A stretch of DNA of 64,000 nucleotides from Cyanobium sp. CACIAM 14 (GCA_000708525.1 JMRP01000002.1:1-64000), one strand, 5' to 3'. Numbered from the stretch's first letter, positions 30,861 to 40,625 are shown. The notes: generated from the sequence alone by a model not told the origin. Program-made: numbers and translations.

Positions 30861-31637
30861 GGGATTGAAGTCTCGGTCTCGCGCCGGCCCAGCAGCAGCA
30901 GCACCTCCCAGGTGAGCGCCTCCTGGCGGGGCCAGTGGGCCAGCAGCCGCCGCAGCTCCCCGGGTGCAAGAGGCGGCCGTGGGCTGGCGTCGGCCCCCAG
31001 GCGCCGCAGGTGCCGCAGGGCGGCCAGGCCCCCCTGGTGCGGCCGGGAGAAGCGCAGCAGCCGCTGGTGCCGGACCCGCAGACCGGCGGCGGTGACGGCG
31101 CCGATCAGGTGGTGGACGGCCGGCAGCTCCAGGGCCGTGCAGGGCACGCCGGCGGCGCCGGCGGCCCGGTGCCACTGGGGGAAGCTGCCGGCGGTGGGCA
31201 CCGCCAGCGCCAGCCAGCCCCCCCGGCGCCAGAGCGTCGCACCACGCGGCCAGCTGGCCGGCGGGATCGTCGAGCCACTGCAGGGCGAACCCGGAGACCA
31301 GCAGCGCTGCCCCCCGTAGCCGCGGCGGCAGGCCGGCGTTGAGATCCCACACCAGCGAGGGTTCCAGAGGATTGCGCGCCAGCAGCTCGGGGCAGAGGTC
31401 GACCTGCAGCAGCCCCGGCAGCTTGAGAGCCCGTGACAGCAGGCCGCTGCCGGCGCCCAGATCGGCGCGGGGGCCGACGGGCAGGGGCAGATCGCGGCAG
31501 AGGCGGGCCAGCCGGCTGGCCACGCCCTGCTGCAGCAGGGCGTGGCGCTCGTAATCGGGCGCCCGCCGGGCGAAGTTCCGGCGCACCCGATCGCTGAGGC
31601 CGGCGCGACCGTCGGTGGGGGGGAGGAGGGTGGTCAT
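30857..31637 (-). pseudogene. bioC: Malonyl-ACP O-methyltransferase, frame broken by one extra base
   Basis: The first ~140 residues in one frame show a BioC methyltransferase: LSDRVRRNFARRAPDYERHA, the SAM loop RADLGAGSGLLSRAL and LLVSGFALQWLDDPAGQLAA. After DALAPGG the frame becomes low-complexity, while the next frame carries VPTAGSFPQWHRAAGAAGVP, HHLIGAVTAAGLRVRHQRLL and LTWEVLLLLGRRE. Dropping one base from the run of seven C at 31218-31224 restores APGGWLALAVPTAG. BioC methylates malonyl-ACP to start pimelate synthesis. Start and stop overlap the neighbouring genes as ATGA. Confidence 0.88.
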
Positions 31638-32368
31638 CCCTCGGGCAGGCGCTGCAGCCAGTCGATCACAGGCGCCATCAGCGGGCCGCGCAGCAGGCAG
31701 TGGCCGGCCCCTTCCAGGCGCAGCACCTCGGCCTGGGGCAGCTCCTGCCGCAGCAGGGCCCGCACCGGGGGACTCACGATCCGGTCGGCCTCCGCCTCCA
31801 CGATCAGTACCGGAACCCCGGCGGGGAACCCCGGCGGCAGCCCCTCGCAGCGCTCCAGCAGGGCCAGGTCCCGCCGCAGCCGGGCCCGGCCCGCCGTCCC
31901 CACCGGCGCATCGGCGGGCCCGGGGGGCAGCAGCTCATAGGGATCGGGGCGGGCAGCCTCGGCCAGGAAGCGCCGCAGCAGCGCCTGGGCCCGCAGCGCC
32001 GCCTCTATTTCACTTGGGCCGTCGGCCAGCTCGGCGGCCATGCCGGCGAGGGCCGCCCGCAGCCTGCGGCCTGCGGGTCCCGGCGGCACGAAGCGCCCGA
32101 AGCCGGCCAGCAGCACCACGGCGTCGGCCGCGGCGAGAACCTCCGGATCCAGGAGGTGGGCTCCCATCGAATGGCCGATCACCACCCGCCGGCCCGCCCC
32201 GCTCCAGGCGGGGTCCACGGGAGACCTGGCGCCGTAGCCCCGCTCGCCGCAGCTCCACTGCCAGCCCAGGGGGGCGGTGGCCTCCAGCCAGGGGCCCCAG
32301 TTGGCGCCGTCGCCCGCCCAGCCGTGCATGCCGATCACCTGGACGCCGGAGGGATCGCGGGGGGCCAT
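31634..32368 (-). CDS. Alpha/beta hydrolase, probable pimeloyl-ACP methyl ester esterase
   Basis: A 244-residue hydrolase. MHGWAGDGANWGPWLEATAP is the oxyanion-side loop, VVIGHSMGAHLLDP holds the nucleophile Ser, VEAEADRIVSPP the Asp and EGAGHCLLRGP the His. Its place between bioF and bioC makes it the likely enzyme that cleaves the pimeloyl-ACP methyl ester (role filled by BioH, BioG, BioJ or BioK in other bacteria). Sequence alone does not tell me which of these groups it belongs to; picocyanobacterial members have been called BioK. Start overlaps the bioF stop (TGATG). Confidence 0.8.
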   Translation of the reverse strand: MAPRDPSGVQVIGMHGWAGDGANWGPWLEATAPLGWQWSCGERGYGARSPVDPAWSGAGRRVVIGHSMGAHLLDPEVLAAADAVVLLAGFGRFVPPGPAGRRLRAALAGMAAELADGPSEIEAALRAQALLRRFLAEAARPDPYELLPPGPADAPVGTAGRARLRRDLALLERCEGLPPGFPAGVPVLIVEAEADRIVSPPVRALLRQELPQAEVLRLEGAGHCLLRGPLMAPVIDWLQRLPEG

Positions 32369-33537
32369 CAGGGGTGGGCAGGGGCGGGGGCCGGACCGAG
32401 GGCCTCGATCAGGCGGGGGAGGGTTCCTCCCGGCAGATCCTGCCGCAGCACCAGGCGCAGCCGGGCTGTTCCGGCCGGCACCGTGGGAGGGCGAATCGCC
32501 ACTGCCAGCAGCCCGGACGCCTCCAGCCGCTCCTGCAGGGCCAGGGCGGCGCCGTCCTCTCCCACCAGCAGCGGCAGGACCGGTCCCGAGCCCAGGGGCC
32601 GGGGCCAGCCCGCCGCCTTGAGGGTGGCGCGCCAGCGCTCCGCCCGTGCCAGCAGCTCCGCGGCCTCGGCAGGCCTGGACCCGATCTGCTCCAGGGCCGC
32701 GAGGGCACCGGCCGCCAGGGGCGGCGCCAGGGCCGTGGTGTAGCGGAAGGCGCCGCTGGTCTGCAGCAGCCAGTCGCCCAGCAGGGCCTCGCCTGCGAGG
32801 AAAGCCCCGCCGCTGCCGAAGGCCTTGCCGAAGGTGCCGCTCACCAGAGCCACTCCCTCCACGCCGTGGGCCAGGCCCCGGCCGCCGGGGCCCAGCACCC
32901 CCAGGGCATGAGCCTCGTCGAGCAGCAGCGGGGCCCCGTGGCGGGCGCAGACCGCCGCCAGCGCCAGCACATCCGGGCTGGTGCCCTCCATGCTGAACAG
33001 GCTCTCGCTCAGCACCAGCAGGCGCTGCTCGGGTGCCCGGAGGCGGATGGCGGCCAGACGCCTCTCCAGATCGTCCAGATCGTTGTGGGCGAACCGCTGC
33101 AGCCGGGCTCCGCTGGCCCGAACTCCGGCCAGCAGCGAGTGGTGCACGAGGCGGTCGGCCAGCACGAGGCTGTGGCGATCGGCCAGGGCGGTGACAGCGG
33201 CGAGGTTGGCCTGGAAGCCGCTGGGGAAGAGCAGCACCCTCTCCCTTCCCAGCCAGTCGGCCAGCGCTCCCTCCAGCGCCTGGTGCACCGGGCGGGTGCC
33301 GGTGACCAGCCGGGATCCGCCCGCCCCCAGGCCGCTGGCCTCGAGTTCGGCGGCGGCTGCCGCCAGCACGGCGGGATGGCGGCTCAGGCCCAGGTAATCG
33401 TTGCTGGCCAGATCCAGCAGGGGCGTCGCCGCTCCCTCCTCGGTTCGAGCTGTCGCCGTGGCCAGGCGACAGCCCTCCGCGGCCTGAAATCCACGCAGCC
33501 GGCGACGCCGCTCCGGTGCCATCTCCTCCAGCGCCAT
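32368..33537 (-). CDS. bioF: 8-amino-7-oxononanoate synthase
   Basis: A PLP enzyme joining pimeloyl-ACP and alanine to make KAPA. From the ATG at 33537 it has 389 residues; the open frame continues upstream to a GTG at 33573 and a TTG at 33615. Motifs are LLDLASNDYLGLSRHPAVLA, GSRLVTGTRPVHQALEGALA, ERVLLFPSGFQANLAAVTAL, LLLDEAHALGVLGPGGRG and VSGTFGKAFGSGGAFLAGEA, with the PLP lysine in FGKAFG. It is the first gene of the operon, so the promoter is expected in 33538-33688. Confidence 0.96.
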   Translation of the reverse strand: MALEEMAPERRRRLRGFQAAEGCRLATATARTEEGAATPLLDLASNDYLGLSRHPAVLAAAAAELEASGLGAGGSRLVTGTRPVHQALEGALADWLGRERVLLFPSGFQANLAAVTALADRHSLVLADRLVHHSLLAGVRASGARLQRFAHNDLDDLERRLAAIRLRAPEQRLLVLSESLFSMEGTSPDVLALAAVCARHGAPLLLDEAHALGVLGPGGRGLAHGVEGVALVSGTFGKAFGSGGAFLAGEALLGDWLLQTSGAFRYTTALAPPLAAGALAALEQIGSRPAEAAELLARAERWRATLKAAGWPRPLGSGPVLPLLVGEDGAALALQERLEASGLLAVAIRPPTVPAGTARLRLVLRQDLPGGTLPRLIEALGPAPAPAHP

Positions 33538-33688
33538 GCGGAGCTCCCGCCGCCAGCCGCTCTCCCCGGGCACGGCGCCGGCGGAGGGATCGCTGCTGGC
33601 AGGGAAAGGGGACAACCGGAGGTGGGGATCGGGGGAGTCCGCGGGGCAGTCTGGGTCCCCCCGGACCGCTCGCCGTTGCCGGGGCTGG

Positions 33689-34369
33689 CTATCCGGCCGG
33701 TGGGCCGTCGGCGGTGATCCGGCCGTCCTGGATCCGCACGATCCGCCGGGTGCGCCGCGCCACCTGGGCGTCGTGGGTCACCAGCACGATCGTGAGGCCC
33801 TGCGCGTGGAGGCCGGTGATCAGATCCATCACCTCCCTGCCCGTGCGGGAGTCGAGGGCGCCGGTGGGCTCGTCGGCCAGCAGGAGTTCCGGCTGGTTCA
33901 CCAGGGCCCGGGCGATCGCCACCCGCTGCTGCTGGCCTCCGGAGAGCTGGCTGGGCAGGTTCGCCATCCGCTCGGCGAGTCCCACATCCGCCAGCATCTG
34001 CCGGGCGCGCTCGAGCCGTTCATGACGGGGATAGCCCGCGTAGACCATCGGCAGCATCACGTTGTCGAGGGCCGTGAGGCGGGGCAGCAGGTTGAACTGC
34101 TGGAAGATGAAGCCGATCTGGAAATTGCGAAGATCGGTGCGTTCGTTGTCGCTGAGCGTCGTCACATCCCTGGCATCGAAGTAGTAGCGACCTTCGCTCG
34201 GCTGCTCGAGGCAACCGAGGATGTTCATCAGGGTGGACTTCCCCGAGCCCGAGGCTCCCATGATGGCGATGTAGTCGCCCCGCAGCACGGTCAGATCGAT
34301 GCCGTGCAGGATCGGCACGTCCACCTCCCCCATCCGGTAGGTCTTGCGGATCTTCTCCAGCTGGAGCAT
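33689..34369 (-). CDS. ABC transporter ATPase, MacB/LolD/DevA type
   Basis: A 226-residue ATPase. Walker A is MGASGSGKSTLMNILGCLEQ, the Q-loop lies in IGFIFQQFNLLPRL, the signature is LSGGQQQRVAIARALVNQPE and Walker B is LLLADEPTGALDSRTG. The family drives efflux through FtsX-type permeases. It ends the adaptor-permease-ATPase trio and starts 3 nt after the permease stop, so the three act as one tripartite exporter. The substrate is unknown. Relatives export macrolides, lipoproteins, peptides or, in heterocyst formers, glycolipids. Confidence 0.95.
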   Translation of the reverse strand: MLQLEKIRKTYRMGEVDVPILHGIDLTVLRGDYIAIMGASGSGKSTLMNILGCLEQPSEGRYYFDARDVTTLSDNERTDLRNFQIGFIFQQFNLLPRLTALDNVMLPMVYAGYPRHERLERARQMLADVGLAERMANLPSQLSGGQQQRVAIARALVNQPELLLADEPTGALDSRTGREVMDLITGLHAQGLTIVLVTHDAQVARRTRRIVRIQDGRITADGPPAG

Positions 34370-34371
34370 GG

Positions 34372-35700
34372 TCAGTCGCTGCGCAGGGCCGTGATCGGAT
34401 CCAGCCGGGCCGCCTTGCGGGCCGGGTAGGCGCCGAAGAAGACGCCGATGCCCAGACAGAACAGAAGGGAGAGGATCACGGCATCGACGGCGATGCCCCC
34501 CTTCCAGCCGAACACCTGATTGAGGCTCTGGGAGGCGATGACCCCCAGGGCGATCCCCAGCAGGCCGCCACAGAGCGAGAGGACGACCGATTCGATCAGG
34601 AACTGCCAGAGGATGTCGCTGGAGCGGGCGCCGATGGCCCGGCGGATGCCGATCTCCCGGGTGCGCTCCGTGACGGAGACCAGCATGATGTTCATGATGC
34701 CGATCCCTCCCACGATCAGGGAAATGGCCGCCGAACCTCCCAGCAGGGCTGTGAAGATCCCCGCCACGGAGTTGGACGCGCTGACCAGATCGGCCTGATT
34801 GCGGATCAGGAAGTCGTCCTGCCGGGGGGGCACGATCCCGTGGCGCAGTCGCAGCAGGTTGGTGATCTGGTACTGGGCGGCATCCATCTGATCGGGCCTG
34901 GTGGCGGAGGCCGAGATGCTGTCCACCGCGATTCCGGCGATGGAGTTCACCCCCACGATCCGGGTGGCCATGGTGGTGAGGGGAATGAACACCTGATCGT
35001 CCATGTCCCGGAAGGAGTTGACGCCCTTGAATTCCATGGTGCCGATCACGCTGAAGGGCTCCCCCTGGATGCGGATGGTCTGCTTCAGGGCGCTGCTGGG
35101 CGTCAGTCCGAGAGCGTCCACCACCGTCTGGCCGAGCACCGCGACCCGGGCGGCCCGCTCCACTTCCGCCTGGTTGAAGAACCTTCCGGTCAGCGGCAGG
35201 AAGTCCCGCACCGGCACGTAGGACGGCGTGGTGCCCACCACCTGGGTGCTGGTGTTGCGCTCGGCGAACACCACCTGGACCCGGCGGTTGAGCACCGGCG
35301 CCACATCCGCCACCGCCGGGCTGGAGGCGGCGATCGCCCTGGCGTCCTCCCAGACCAGGGTTGAGGCCGAGCCGGCCCCCTGGGAGACGGGACTGCCGGT
35401 GGTGGCCACGCCGCTCTGCACGAAGAGCAGATTGGAGCCCAGGGATTTCAGCTGGCTCTCCGTCTGCGTCTGGGCGCCCCGGCCGATGGTCACCATCGTG
35501 ATCACCGCGCCGATGCCGATGATCACCCCGAGCATCGTCAGAACCGAGCGCAGCCGGTTGGAGAGAAGGGATTCCCAGGCGAGGGGGATCGTCTCGGCCA
35601 GGTCGGCCCGGCGCCGATCGGATCGGGCACGCCGCGGCTCCCCCGCTCCCGGCCGGGACAGGGGGGAGGGGGAAGGCGCGGGATACGGATGGACGGTCAT
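34372..35700 (-). CDS. ABC transporter permease, MacB-like (FtsX domain)
   Basis: A 442-residue permease. After a basic N-terminal 60 residues comes LRSVLTMLGVIIGIGAVITM, the first membrane helix with the MacB signature. A large periplasmic domain (about 110-320) contains TQVVGTTPSYVPVRDFLPLT. The C-terminal FtsX domain has three helices, including ISLIVGGIGIMNIMLVSVTE followed by RTREIGIRRAIGARSSDILW. It pairs with the ATPase and adaptor genes on either side. Confidence 0.94.
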   Translation of the reverse strand: MTVHPYPAPSPSPLSRPGAGEPRRARSDRRRADLAETIPLAWESLLSNRLRSVLTMLGVIIGIGAVITMVTIGRGAQTQTESQLKSLGSNLLFVQSGVATTGSPVSQGAGSASTLVWEDARAIAASSPAVADVAPVLNRRVQVVFAERNTSTQVVGTTPSYVPVRDFLPLTGRFFNQAEVERAARVAVLGQTVVDALGLTPSSALKQTIRIQGEPFSVIGTMEFKGVNSFRDMDDQVFIPLTTMATRIVGVNSIAGIAVDSISASATRPDQMDAAQYQITNLLRLRHGIVPPRQDDFLIRNQADLVSASNSVAGIFTALLGGSAAISLIVGGIGIMNIMLVSVTERTREIGIRRAIGARSSDILWQFLIESVVLSLCGGLLGIALGVIASQSLNQVFGWKGGIAVDAVILSLLFCLGIGVFFGAYPARKAARLDPITALRSD

Positions 35701-35726
35701 GGCAGGTCTGTTCGGAACGTCCCGTC

Positions 35727-37079
35727 TCAGCGGATCTGCCGTCCGCCGCCACCGGGCTGCTGGAAGGGGGAGGAGGGCCGCACCGGCCTGTCGTTCGGCC
35801 TGCGCTGCCCGGGGAAGGAGAGGAACACCCTCTCCCCCGCCCGCAGGCCGCTGACGACTTCCGTCATCGCGCCCACCGTGCTGCCCACCTTCACGCGGCG
35901 GAACACGGGTCGCCGCTCCGGTGAGAGGACGTAGACACCGGTTCCTCCTTCCTGGCTGACGATCGAGGGCGTGGGGATGAGCAGGGCGTTCGGATGCTTT
36001 CCCACCAGGAAGTTGGCCGTGAAGTTCATGCCGCTCATCAGCGGCGGCTGGCCCACATCCGGGGTGGGAGTGATCCGCACCTGGAAGCTGGTGACGTTCT
36101 GGAGGACGACCGATTCCGGCGCGATCAGGCGAACCTTGCCGTGGAAGATCCTGCCGGGATAGGCATCCACCTGGAGGTTCACGCTCTGACCGGGATAGAT
36201 CGAGCGGATGTCGGTCTCGGCGACGTTGGCCATCCCCTCGAGGGGGCCGGCCATCGCGAAGATCGAGGAGGAGGTGGCCGAACTGGTGGCGCTGGCCGAG
36301 GTGGTGGGGGTCACGAAGGCGCCGACGTCGGCATATTTCTGGGTGATCACGCCGGCGAAGGGAGCGCGGATCACGGTGTCGTCGATCTGGGTGCGGACCG
36401 TCTCCAGGGCGCCCTCGGCCTGGCGCAGCTGGCCCCGGGCCGCCTCGATGTCCTCCCGGCGGAATCCGGCCTGCACCAGATCCAGCTGGGCCTGGAGGGC
36501 CTTGATGTGATTCGCCAGGGCGAGGTACTGGGACCGGCTGCCATCGAAGGCGACCCGGCCGATGGCGCCGTACCGGTAGAGCGCCTGGTTGCTCTGGTAG
36601 GTGGAGCGAACGGCGATCATCTGGGCTTCGGCGTCCCTGAGGTTCTGGCGGGCCTGCCGGATCTCCTCGGGCCGACTGCCGTCCTCCATCTTCCGGAGAT
36701 TGGCCCGGGCGGCCTGGAGATTCCCCTGGGCCGTGAGCAGCTCGCCGCGCAGATTGCTGTCATCCATGCGGGCCAGCACCTGGCCCCGCTGCACCCGGTC
36801 TCCCTGATCCACATAGAGGCGGCTGATCCGGCCGGGCTGCTTGGGGCTGATGTTCACCGGGGTGATCGGCCGGATCACACCGGTGGCCGAGACCCGGATC
36901 ACCACGTCCTGACGGACCACCGCCGCGGTCTGGGATTCCAGCCTCCTGTCGCGCTCGCTCCTGCGGGCCTGCTGCCACAGGAGGCCACCGGCGACGGCCG
37001 CGGCGAGCAGGCCGAGGAGGATCCCCCAACCACCCGGTCCCAGTCGGGCACCAAGCCTGCGGAAATCGGGTAGCAGCAT
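35727..37079 (-). CDS. Periplasmic adaptor (HlyD/MacA-type) of an ABC exporter
   Basis: A 450-residue membrane-fusion protein. The N-terminal helix is WGILLGLLAAAVAGGLLWQQ, followed by barrel and lipoyl halves (VNISPKQPGRISRLYVDQGD and VIRAPFAGVITQKYADVGAF) around a coiled-coil hairpin rich in Q, A and R (about 130-230). A serine/alanine/threonine-rich insert (SASATSSATSSS) sits in the second lipoyl half. Adaptors of this kind connect the inner-membrane pump to an outer-membrane channel; no TolC gene is present here. First gene of the trio. Confidence 0.93.
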   Translation of the reverse strand: MLLPDFRRLGARLGPGGWGILLGLLAAAVAGGLLWQQARRSERDRRLESQTAAVVRQDVVIRVSATGVIRPITPVNISPKQPGRISRLYVDQGDRVQRGQVLARMDDSNLRGELLTAQGNLQAARANLRKMEDGSRPEEIRQARQNLRDAEAQMIAVRSTYQSNQALYRYGAIGRVAFDGSRSQYLALANHIKALQAQLDLVQAGFRREDIEAARGQLRQAEGALETVRTQIDDTVIRAPFAGVITQKYADVGAFVTPTTSASATSSATSSSIFAMAGPLEGMANVAETDIRSIYPGQSVNLQVDAYPGRIFHGKVRLIAPESVVLQNVTSFQVRITPTPDVGQPPLMSGMNFTANFLVGKHPNALLIPTPSIVSQEGGTGVYVLSPERRPVFRRVKVGSTVGAMTEVVSGLRAGERVFLSFPGQRRPNDRPVRPSSPFQQPGGGGRQIR

Positions 37080-37177
37080 GCCTGGGCAAGCCGGCGAGCG
37101 GCCCTCAGACCCTCACGCTAAGGGGGGACAGCACCCCACCGGGCCCCGGAGTCCAGGCCGCCCCATAGGATTTCCCC

Positions 37178-40033
37178 ATGCCCGATCGCCGCACCGCAGG
37201 CCGCGCCGCCGAAACCGTCACGGCCGCCGCCGACCCGGCCGGTGCGGAGCTGGTCCGTGACGGCGGGGGCAGCGGCAATGGGGTGCCGCCGCTGGAGCAG
37301 CTGTTCCCCTTCCCCCTCGACGGCTTCCAGCTCGAGGCGATCGACGCCCTCAACCAGGGCCACTCGGTGGTGGTGAGCGCCCCCACCGGCTCCGGCAAGA
37401 CGCTGGTGGGCGAGTACGCCATCCACCGCGCCCTGGCCCATGGCCAGAAGGTCTTCTACACCACGCCGCTGAAGGCGCTCTCCAACCAGAAGCTGCGGGA
37501 TTTCCGCGAGCAGTTCGGCCACGAGCGGGTGGGCCTGCTCACCGGCGACCTCAGCCTCAACCGGGAGGCCCAGGTGGTGGTGATGACCACCGAGATCTTC
37601 CGCAACATGCTCTACGCGGAGATCGACCACCCCGACGACGATCCGCTGGCCGACGTGGAGGCGGTGGTGCTCGACGAGTGCCACTACATGAACGACACCC
37701 AGCGCGGCACGGTCTGGGAGGAATCGATCATCCACTGTCCCTCGCGGGTCCAGCTGGTGGCCCTCTCGGCCACGGTGGCCAACGCGGGGCAGCTCACCGA
37801 CTGGATCGAACGGGTGCATGGCCCCACCCGCCTGATCCACAGCGACTTCCGGCCGGTGCCGCTGGCCTTCAGCTTCTGCAGCGCCAAGGGGCTGCACCCG
37901 CTGCTCAACGATGAAGGCACCGGCCTGCATCCCAACTGCAAGGTGTGGCGGCCGCCGAAGTCGACGCGTCGCAAGGGTCCGAAGGAACCGCGGCCGCCCC
38001 AGCCGGAGGCGCCGCCGATCGGCTTCGTGGTGGCCCAGATGGCGGAGCGGCAGATGCTGCCGGCCATCTACTTCATCTTCAGCCGCCGCGGCTGCGACCG
38101 GGCCGTGCGCGATCTGGCCACTGCCTGCCTGGTGGATGCCGAGGAGCAGACGCGCCTCCGCCACCGGCTCGACGCCTTCATCGCCGCCACCCCCGAGGCG
38201 GTGCGCGAGGGGGGCCATGCCGATGCCCTGCTGCGGGGCATCGCCGCCCACCACGCCGGCGTGCTGCCGGCCTGGAAGGAGCTGATCGAGGAGCTGTTCC
38301 AGCAGGGGCTGATCAAGGTGGTGTTCGCCACCGAGACGCTGGCCGCCGGCATCAACATGCCGGCCCGCACCACCGTGATCTCCGCCCTCTCCAAGCGCAC
38401 CGAGCGGGGCCACCGGCCGCTGATGGGCAGCGAGTTCCTGCAGATGGCCGGAAGGGCCGGTCGCCGCGGGCTCGACACCCAGGGCTACGTGGTGACGGTG
38501 CAGAGCCGCTTCGAGGGAGTGCGGGAGGCTGGGCAGCTGGCCACGAGCCCGGCCGATCCGCTGGTGAGCCAGTTCACTCCCAGCTACGGCATGGTGCTCA
38601 ACCTGCTGCAGCGCTACGACCTGGCCAAGGCGCGGGAGCTTGTGGAGCGCAGCTTCGGCCGCTACCTGGCCGGGCTGGACCTGGCCGAGGACGAGGCCCG
38701 CATCGCCGAGCTCACCGCCCAGTTGGCCTCCCTGGAGTCGAGCGGCGGCGAGGTGCCCTGGGATGACTTCGAGGACTACGAGAAGCTGCGTGGCCGGCTG
38801 CGGGAGGAGCGCCGCCTGCACCGGATCCTGCAGCAGCAGGCGGAGGAGACCCTGGCCCACGAGCTCACCCTGGCGCTGCAGTTCGCCAGCGAGGGCACCC
38901 TGGTGAGCGTCAAGGCGCCCGCGCTGCGCAGCCGGGTCACGCCGGCGGTGATCGTGGCCAAGGTGCCGGGGCCCGGGCAGTTCCCGCTGCTGCTCTGCCT
39001 CACCGAAGAGAACGTCTGGATCCTGCTGCCCTGCCATGCGGTGGTGAGCCTGCACGCCGAGCTCAGCTGTCTGCAGGTGAGCCAGCTGACGCCGCCCGAG
39101 CTCCACCACCCCGGTGAGCTGCGCCACGGCGACAACGCCAGCGGCGGCCTGGCTCTGGCGGTGGCGTCGATGGCCCGCCGCCACGACATGCACACCCCCC
39201 GCTACGACCTGGCCGGCGAGGTGCAGCAGCAGGGTCAGCTGGTGCGGCAGTTGGAGCAGGAGTTGGAGGTCCACCCCGCCCACCGCTGGGGCGACCGCAA
39301 GCACCTCAAGAAGCACCGGCGGCGCATGGAGGAGCTGGAGGCGGAGATTGCCGAGCGGCAGCGGCTGCTGCACCACCGGGCCAACCGCCACTGGGAGACG
39401 TTCCTGTCGCTGATCGAGATCCTGCGCTTCTTCGGGGCGCTGGGGGGCGAGGAGGGGCTGGAGCCCACCGAGGTGGGCCGCACCGTGGCAGCCCTGCGGG
39501 GCGACAACGAACTCTGGCTGGGGCTGGCGCTGATGAGCGGTCACCTCGACGCCGTCGATCCCGCCGAGCTGGCGGCGGTGCTGGAGGCCATCTCCACGGA
39601 GGTGAACCGGCCCGACCTCTGGTGCGGCTACCCGCCGCCGCCGCTGGCCGAGGAGGCTCTGCACGACCTGCGCGGTCTGCGGCGGGAACTGCACCGCCAG
39701 CAGGAGCGGCGGGCGGTGGTGGTGCCGGTGTGGTGGGAGCCGGAGCTGACGGGCCTGGTGCACGCCTGGGCGAAGGGGGCCAGCTGGAGCGACGTGATCG
39801 CCAACACCTCGCTGGATGAGGGCGATGTGGTGCGGATCCTGCGCCGCACGGTGGATCTGCTGGCCCAGGTGCCTTACGCCGAGGCGATCAGCGAACAGCT
39901 GCGCAGCAACGCCCGCCGGGCGCTGCGGGCGATCAACCGCTTCCCGGTCTGCGAGATCGAGGACCTGCTGGCCGGCGCCCCTGTGCAGGCGCCGGTGCCG
40001 GAGGCCTCGCCCGATCCTGCGCCGGGGCGGTGA
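37178..40033 (+). CDS. Ski2-like DEAD/DEAH-box RNA helicase
   Basis: A 951-residue helicase. Walker A is VVSAPTGSGKTLVGEYAIHR with Lys74; YTTPLKALSNQKLRDF is motif Ia, VVLDECHYMNDTQRGTVWEE the Walker B (DECH) and LVALSATVANAGQL motif III. VVFATETLAAGINMPARTTV and QMAGRAGRRGLDTQGYV give motifs V and VI. The C-terminal half has a coiled stretch and a DSHCT-like end (LVHAWAKGASWSDVIANTSL). The layout resembles Mtr4/Ski2 and plastid ISE2, pointing to RNA processing or turnover. It is divergent from the exporter trio. Confidence 0.93.
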   Translation: MPDRRTAGRAAETVTAAADPAGAELVRDGGGSGNGVPPLEQLFPFPLDGFQLEAIDALNQGHSVVVSAPTGSGKTLVGEYAIHRALAHGQKVFYTTPLKALSNQKLRDFREQFGHERVGLLTGDLSLNREAQVVVMTTEIFRNMLYAEIDHPDDDPLADVEAVVLDECHYMNDTQRGTVWEESIIHCPSRVQLVALSATVANAGQLTDWIERVHGPTRLIHSDFRPVPLAFSFCSAKGLHPLLNDEGTGLHPNCKVWRPPKSTRRKGPKEPRPPQPEAPPIGFVVAQMAERQMLPAIYFIFSRRGCDRAVRDLATACLVDAEEQTRLRHRLDAFIAATPEAVREGGHADALLRGIAAHHAGVLPAWKELIEELFQQGLIKVVFATETLAAGINMPARTTVISALSKRTERGHRPLMGSEFLQMAGRAGRRGLDTQGYVVTVQSRFEGVREAGQLATSPADPLVSQFTPSYGMVLNLLQRYDLAKARELVERSFGRYLAGLDLAEDEARIAELTAQLASLESSGGEVPWDDFEDYEKLRGRLREERRLHRILQQQAEETLAHELTLALQFASEGTLVSVKAPALRSRVTPAVIVAKVPGPGQFPLLLCLTEENVWILLPCHAVVSLHAELSCLQVSQLTPPELHHPGELRHGDNASGGLALAVASMARRHDMHTPRYDLAGEVQQQGQLVRQLEQELEVHPAHRWGDRKHLKKHRRRMEELEAEIAERQRLLHHRANRHWETFLSLIEILRFFGALGGEEGLEPTEVGRTVAALRGDNELWLGLALMSGHLDAVDPAELAAVLEAISTEVNRPDLWCGYPPPPLAEEALHDLRGLRRELHRQQERRAVVVPVWWEPELTGLVHAWAKGASWSDVIANTSLDEGDVVRILRRTVDLLAQVPYAEAISEQLRSNARRALRAINRFPVCEIEDLLAGAPVQAPVPEASPDPAPGR

Positions 40034-40625
40034 GCCGCCGGCTGGGGGATAGACGGAGCGGGATAGGGGCGGCAAGAACCGACTGATGAAGCCACCTCAG
40101 AGCTCGATGGCTGAGGTACAGCGGCATCGGTGTGAGTGCCGGCAAGGATGGAATCCCCGGGATGCAGGACTTGCGGGGCCATTGGGATGTGATCACCCCC
40201 ATGATCTGCACCGATGTGCTCGACTGAGGCCCCCAAGAGAGTGGCCTGCACTGCCGACCGTCCGTAGCGCATCGAACATGCCCTTACAGGACCCTGTAAT
40301 CATGCCCGCCAACTCACATGGAGCATTGGCCATGACTGCCCGCCAGCTGTTCTCGGTAATGGTGAGCGCACTTTCCGATGTGGTTACAGGGCAAACGGTT
40401 GGAAACCCCGGCACTTACGGGATCCGCCCATTTAGCGTTAGCTAGAAAGCCATGACGTTATCGGACTCTTTCGGATTCCTTGAACATCCACTTACTCTTG
40501 AAATGAATGAAGGCCGAAGTAGCCTTTACCTCTAACACAGATGATCCTTACATTCCACTTAGAGTATTTCAGAGCGTGAACGCGGCCGCCAAAGCAGGCC
40601 CAGGCTGTTAAATTAATATTATGCG
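40034..40625. other. Intergenic stretch without a supported gene; start of AT-rich segment
   Basis: A 592-nt gap. The first ~400 bases are of normal composition and hold short open stretches, such as one ending HWDVITPMICTDVLD near 40225, that resemble coding remnants but have no clear start. From about 40440 the sequence is AT-rich up to the next gene; the last bases before it (TTAAATTAATATTAT) would suit a promoter. No tRNA, terminator or repeat was found by eye. Confidence 0.5.

Noticed and set aside
40086-40445. A 119-codon plus-strand frame after the helicase
   Set aside because: Residue pattern is not protein-like throughout, no family is recognisable and it spans the composition break.
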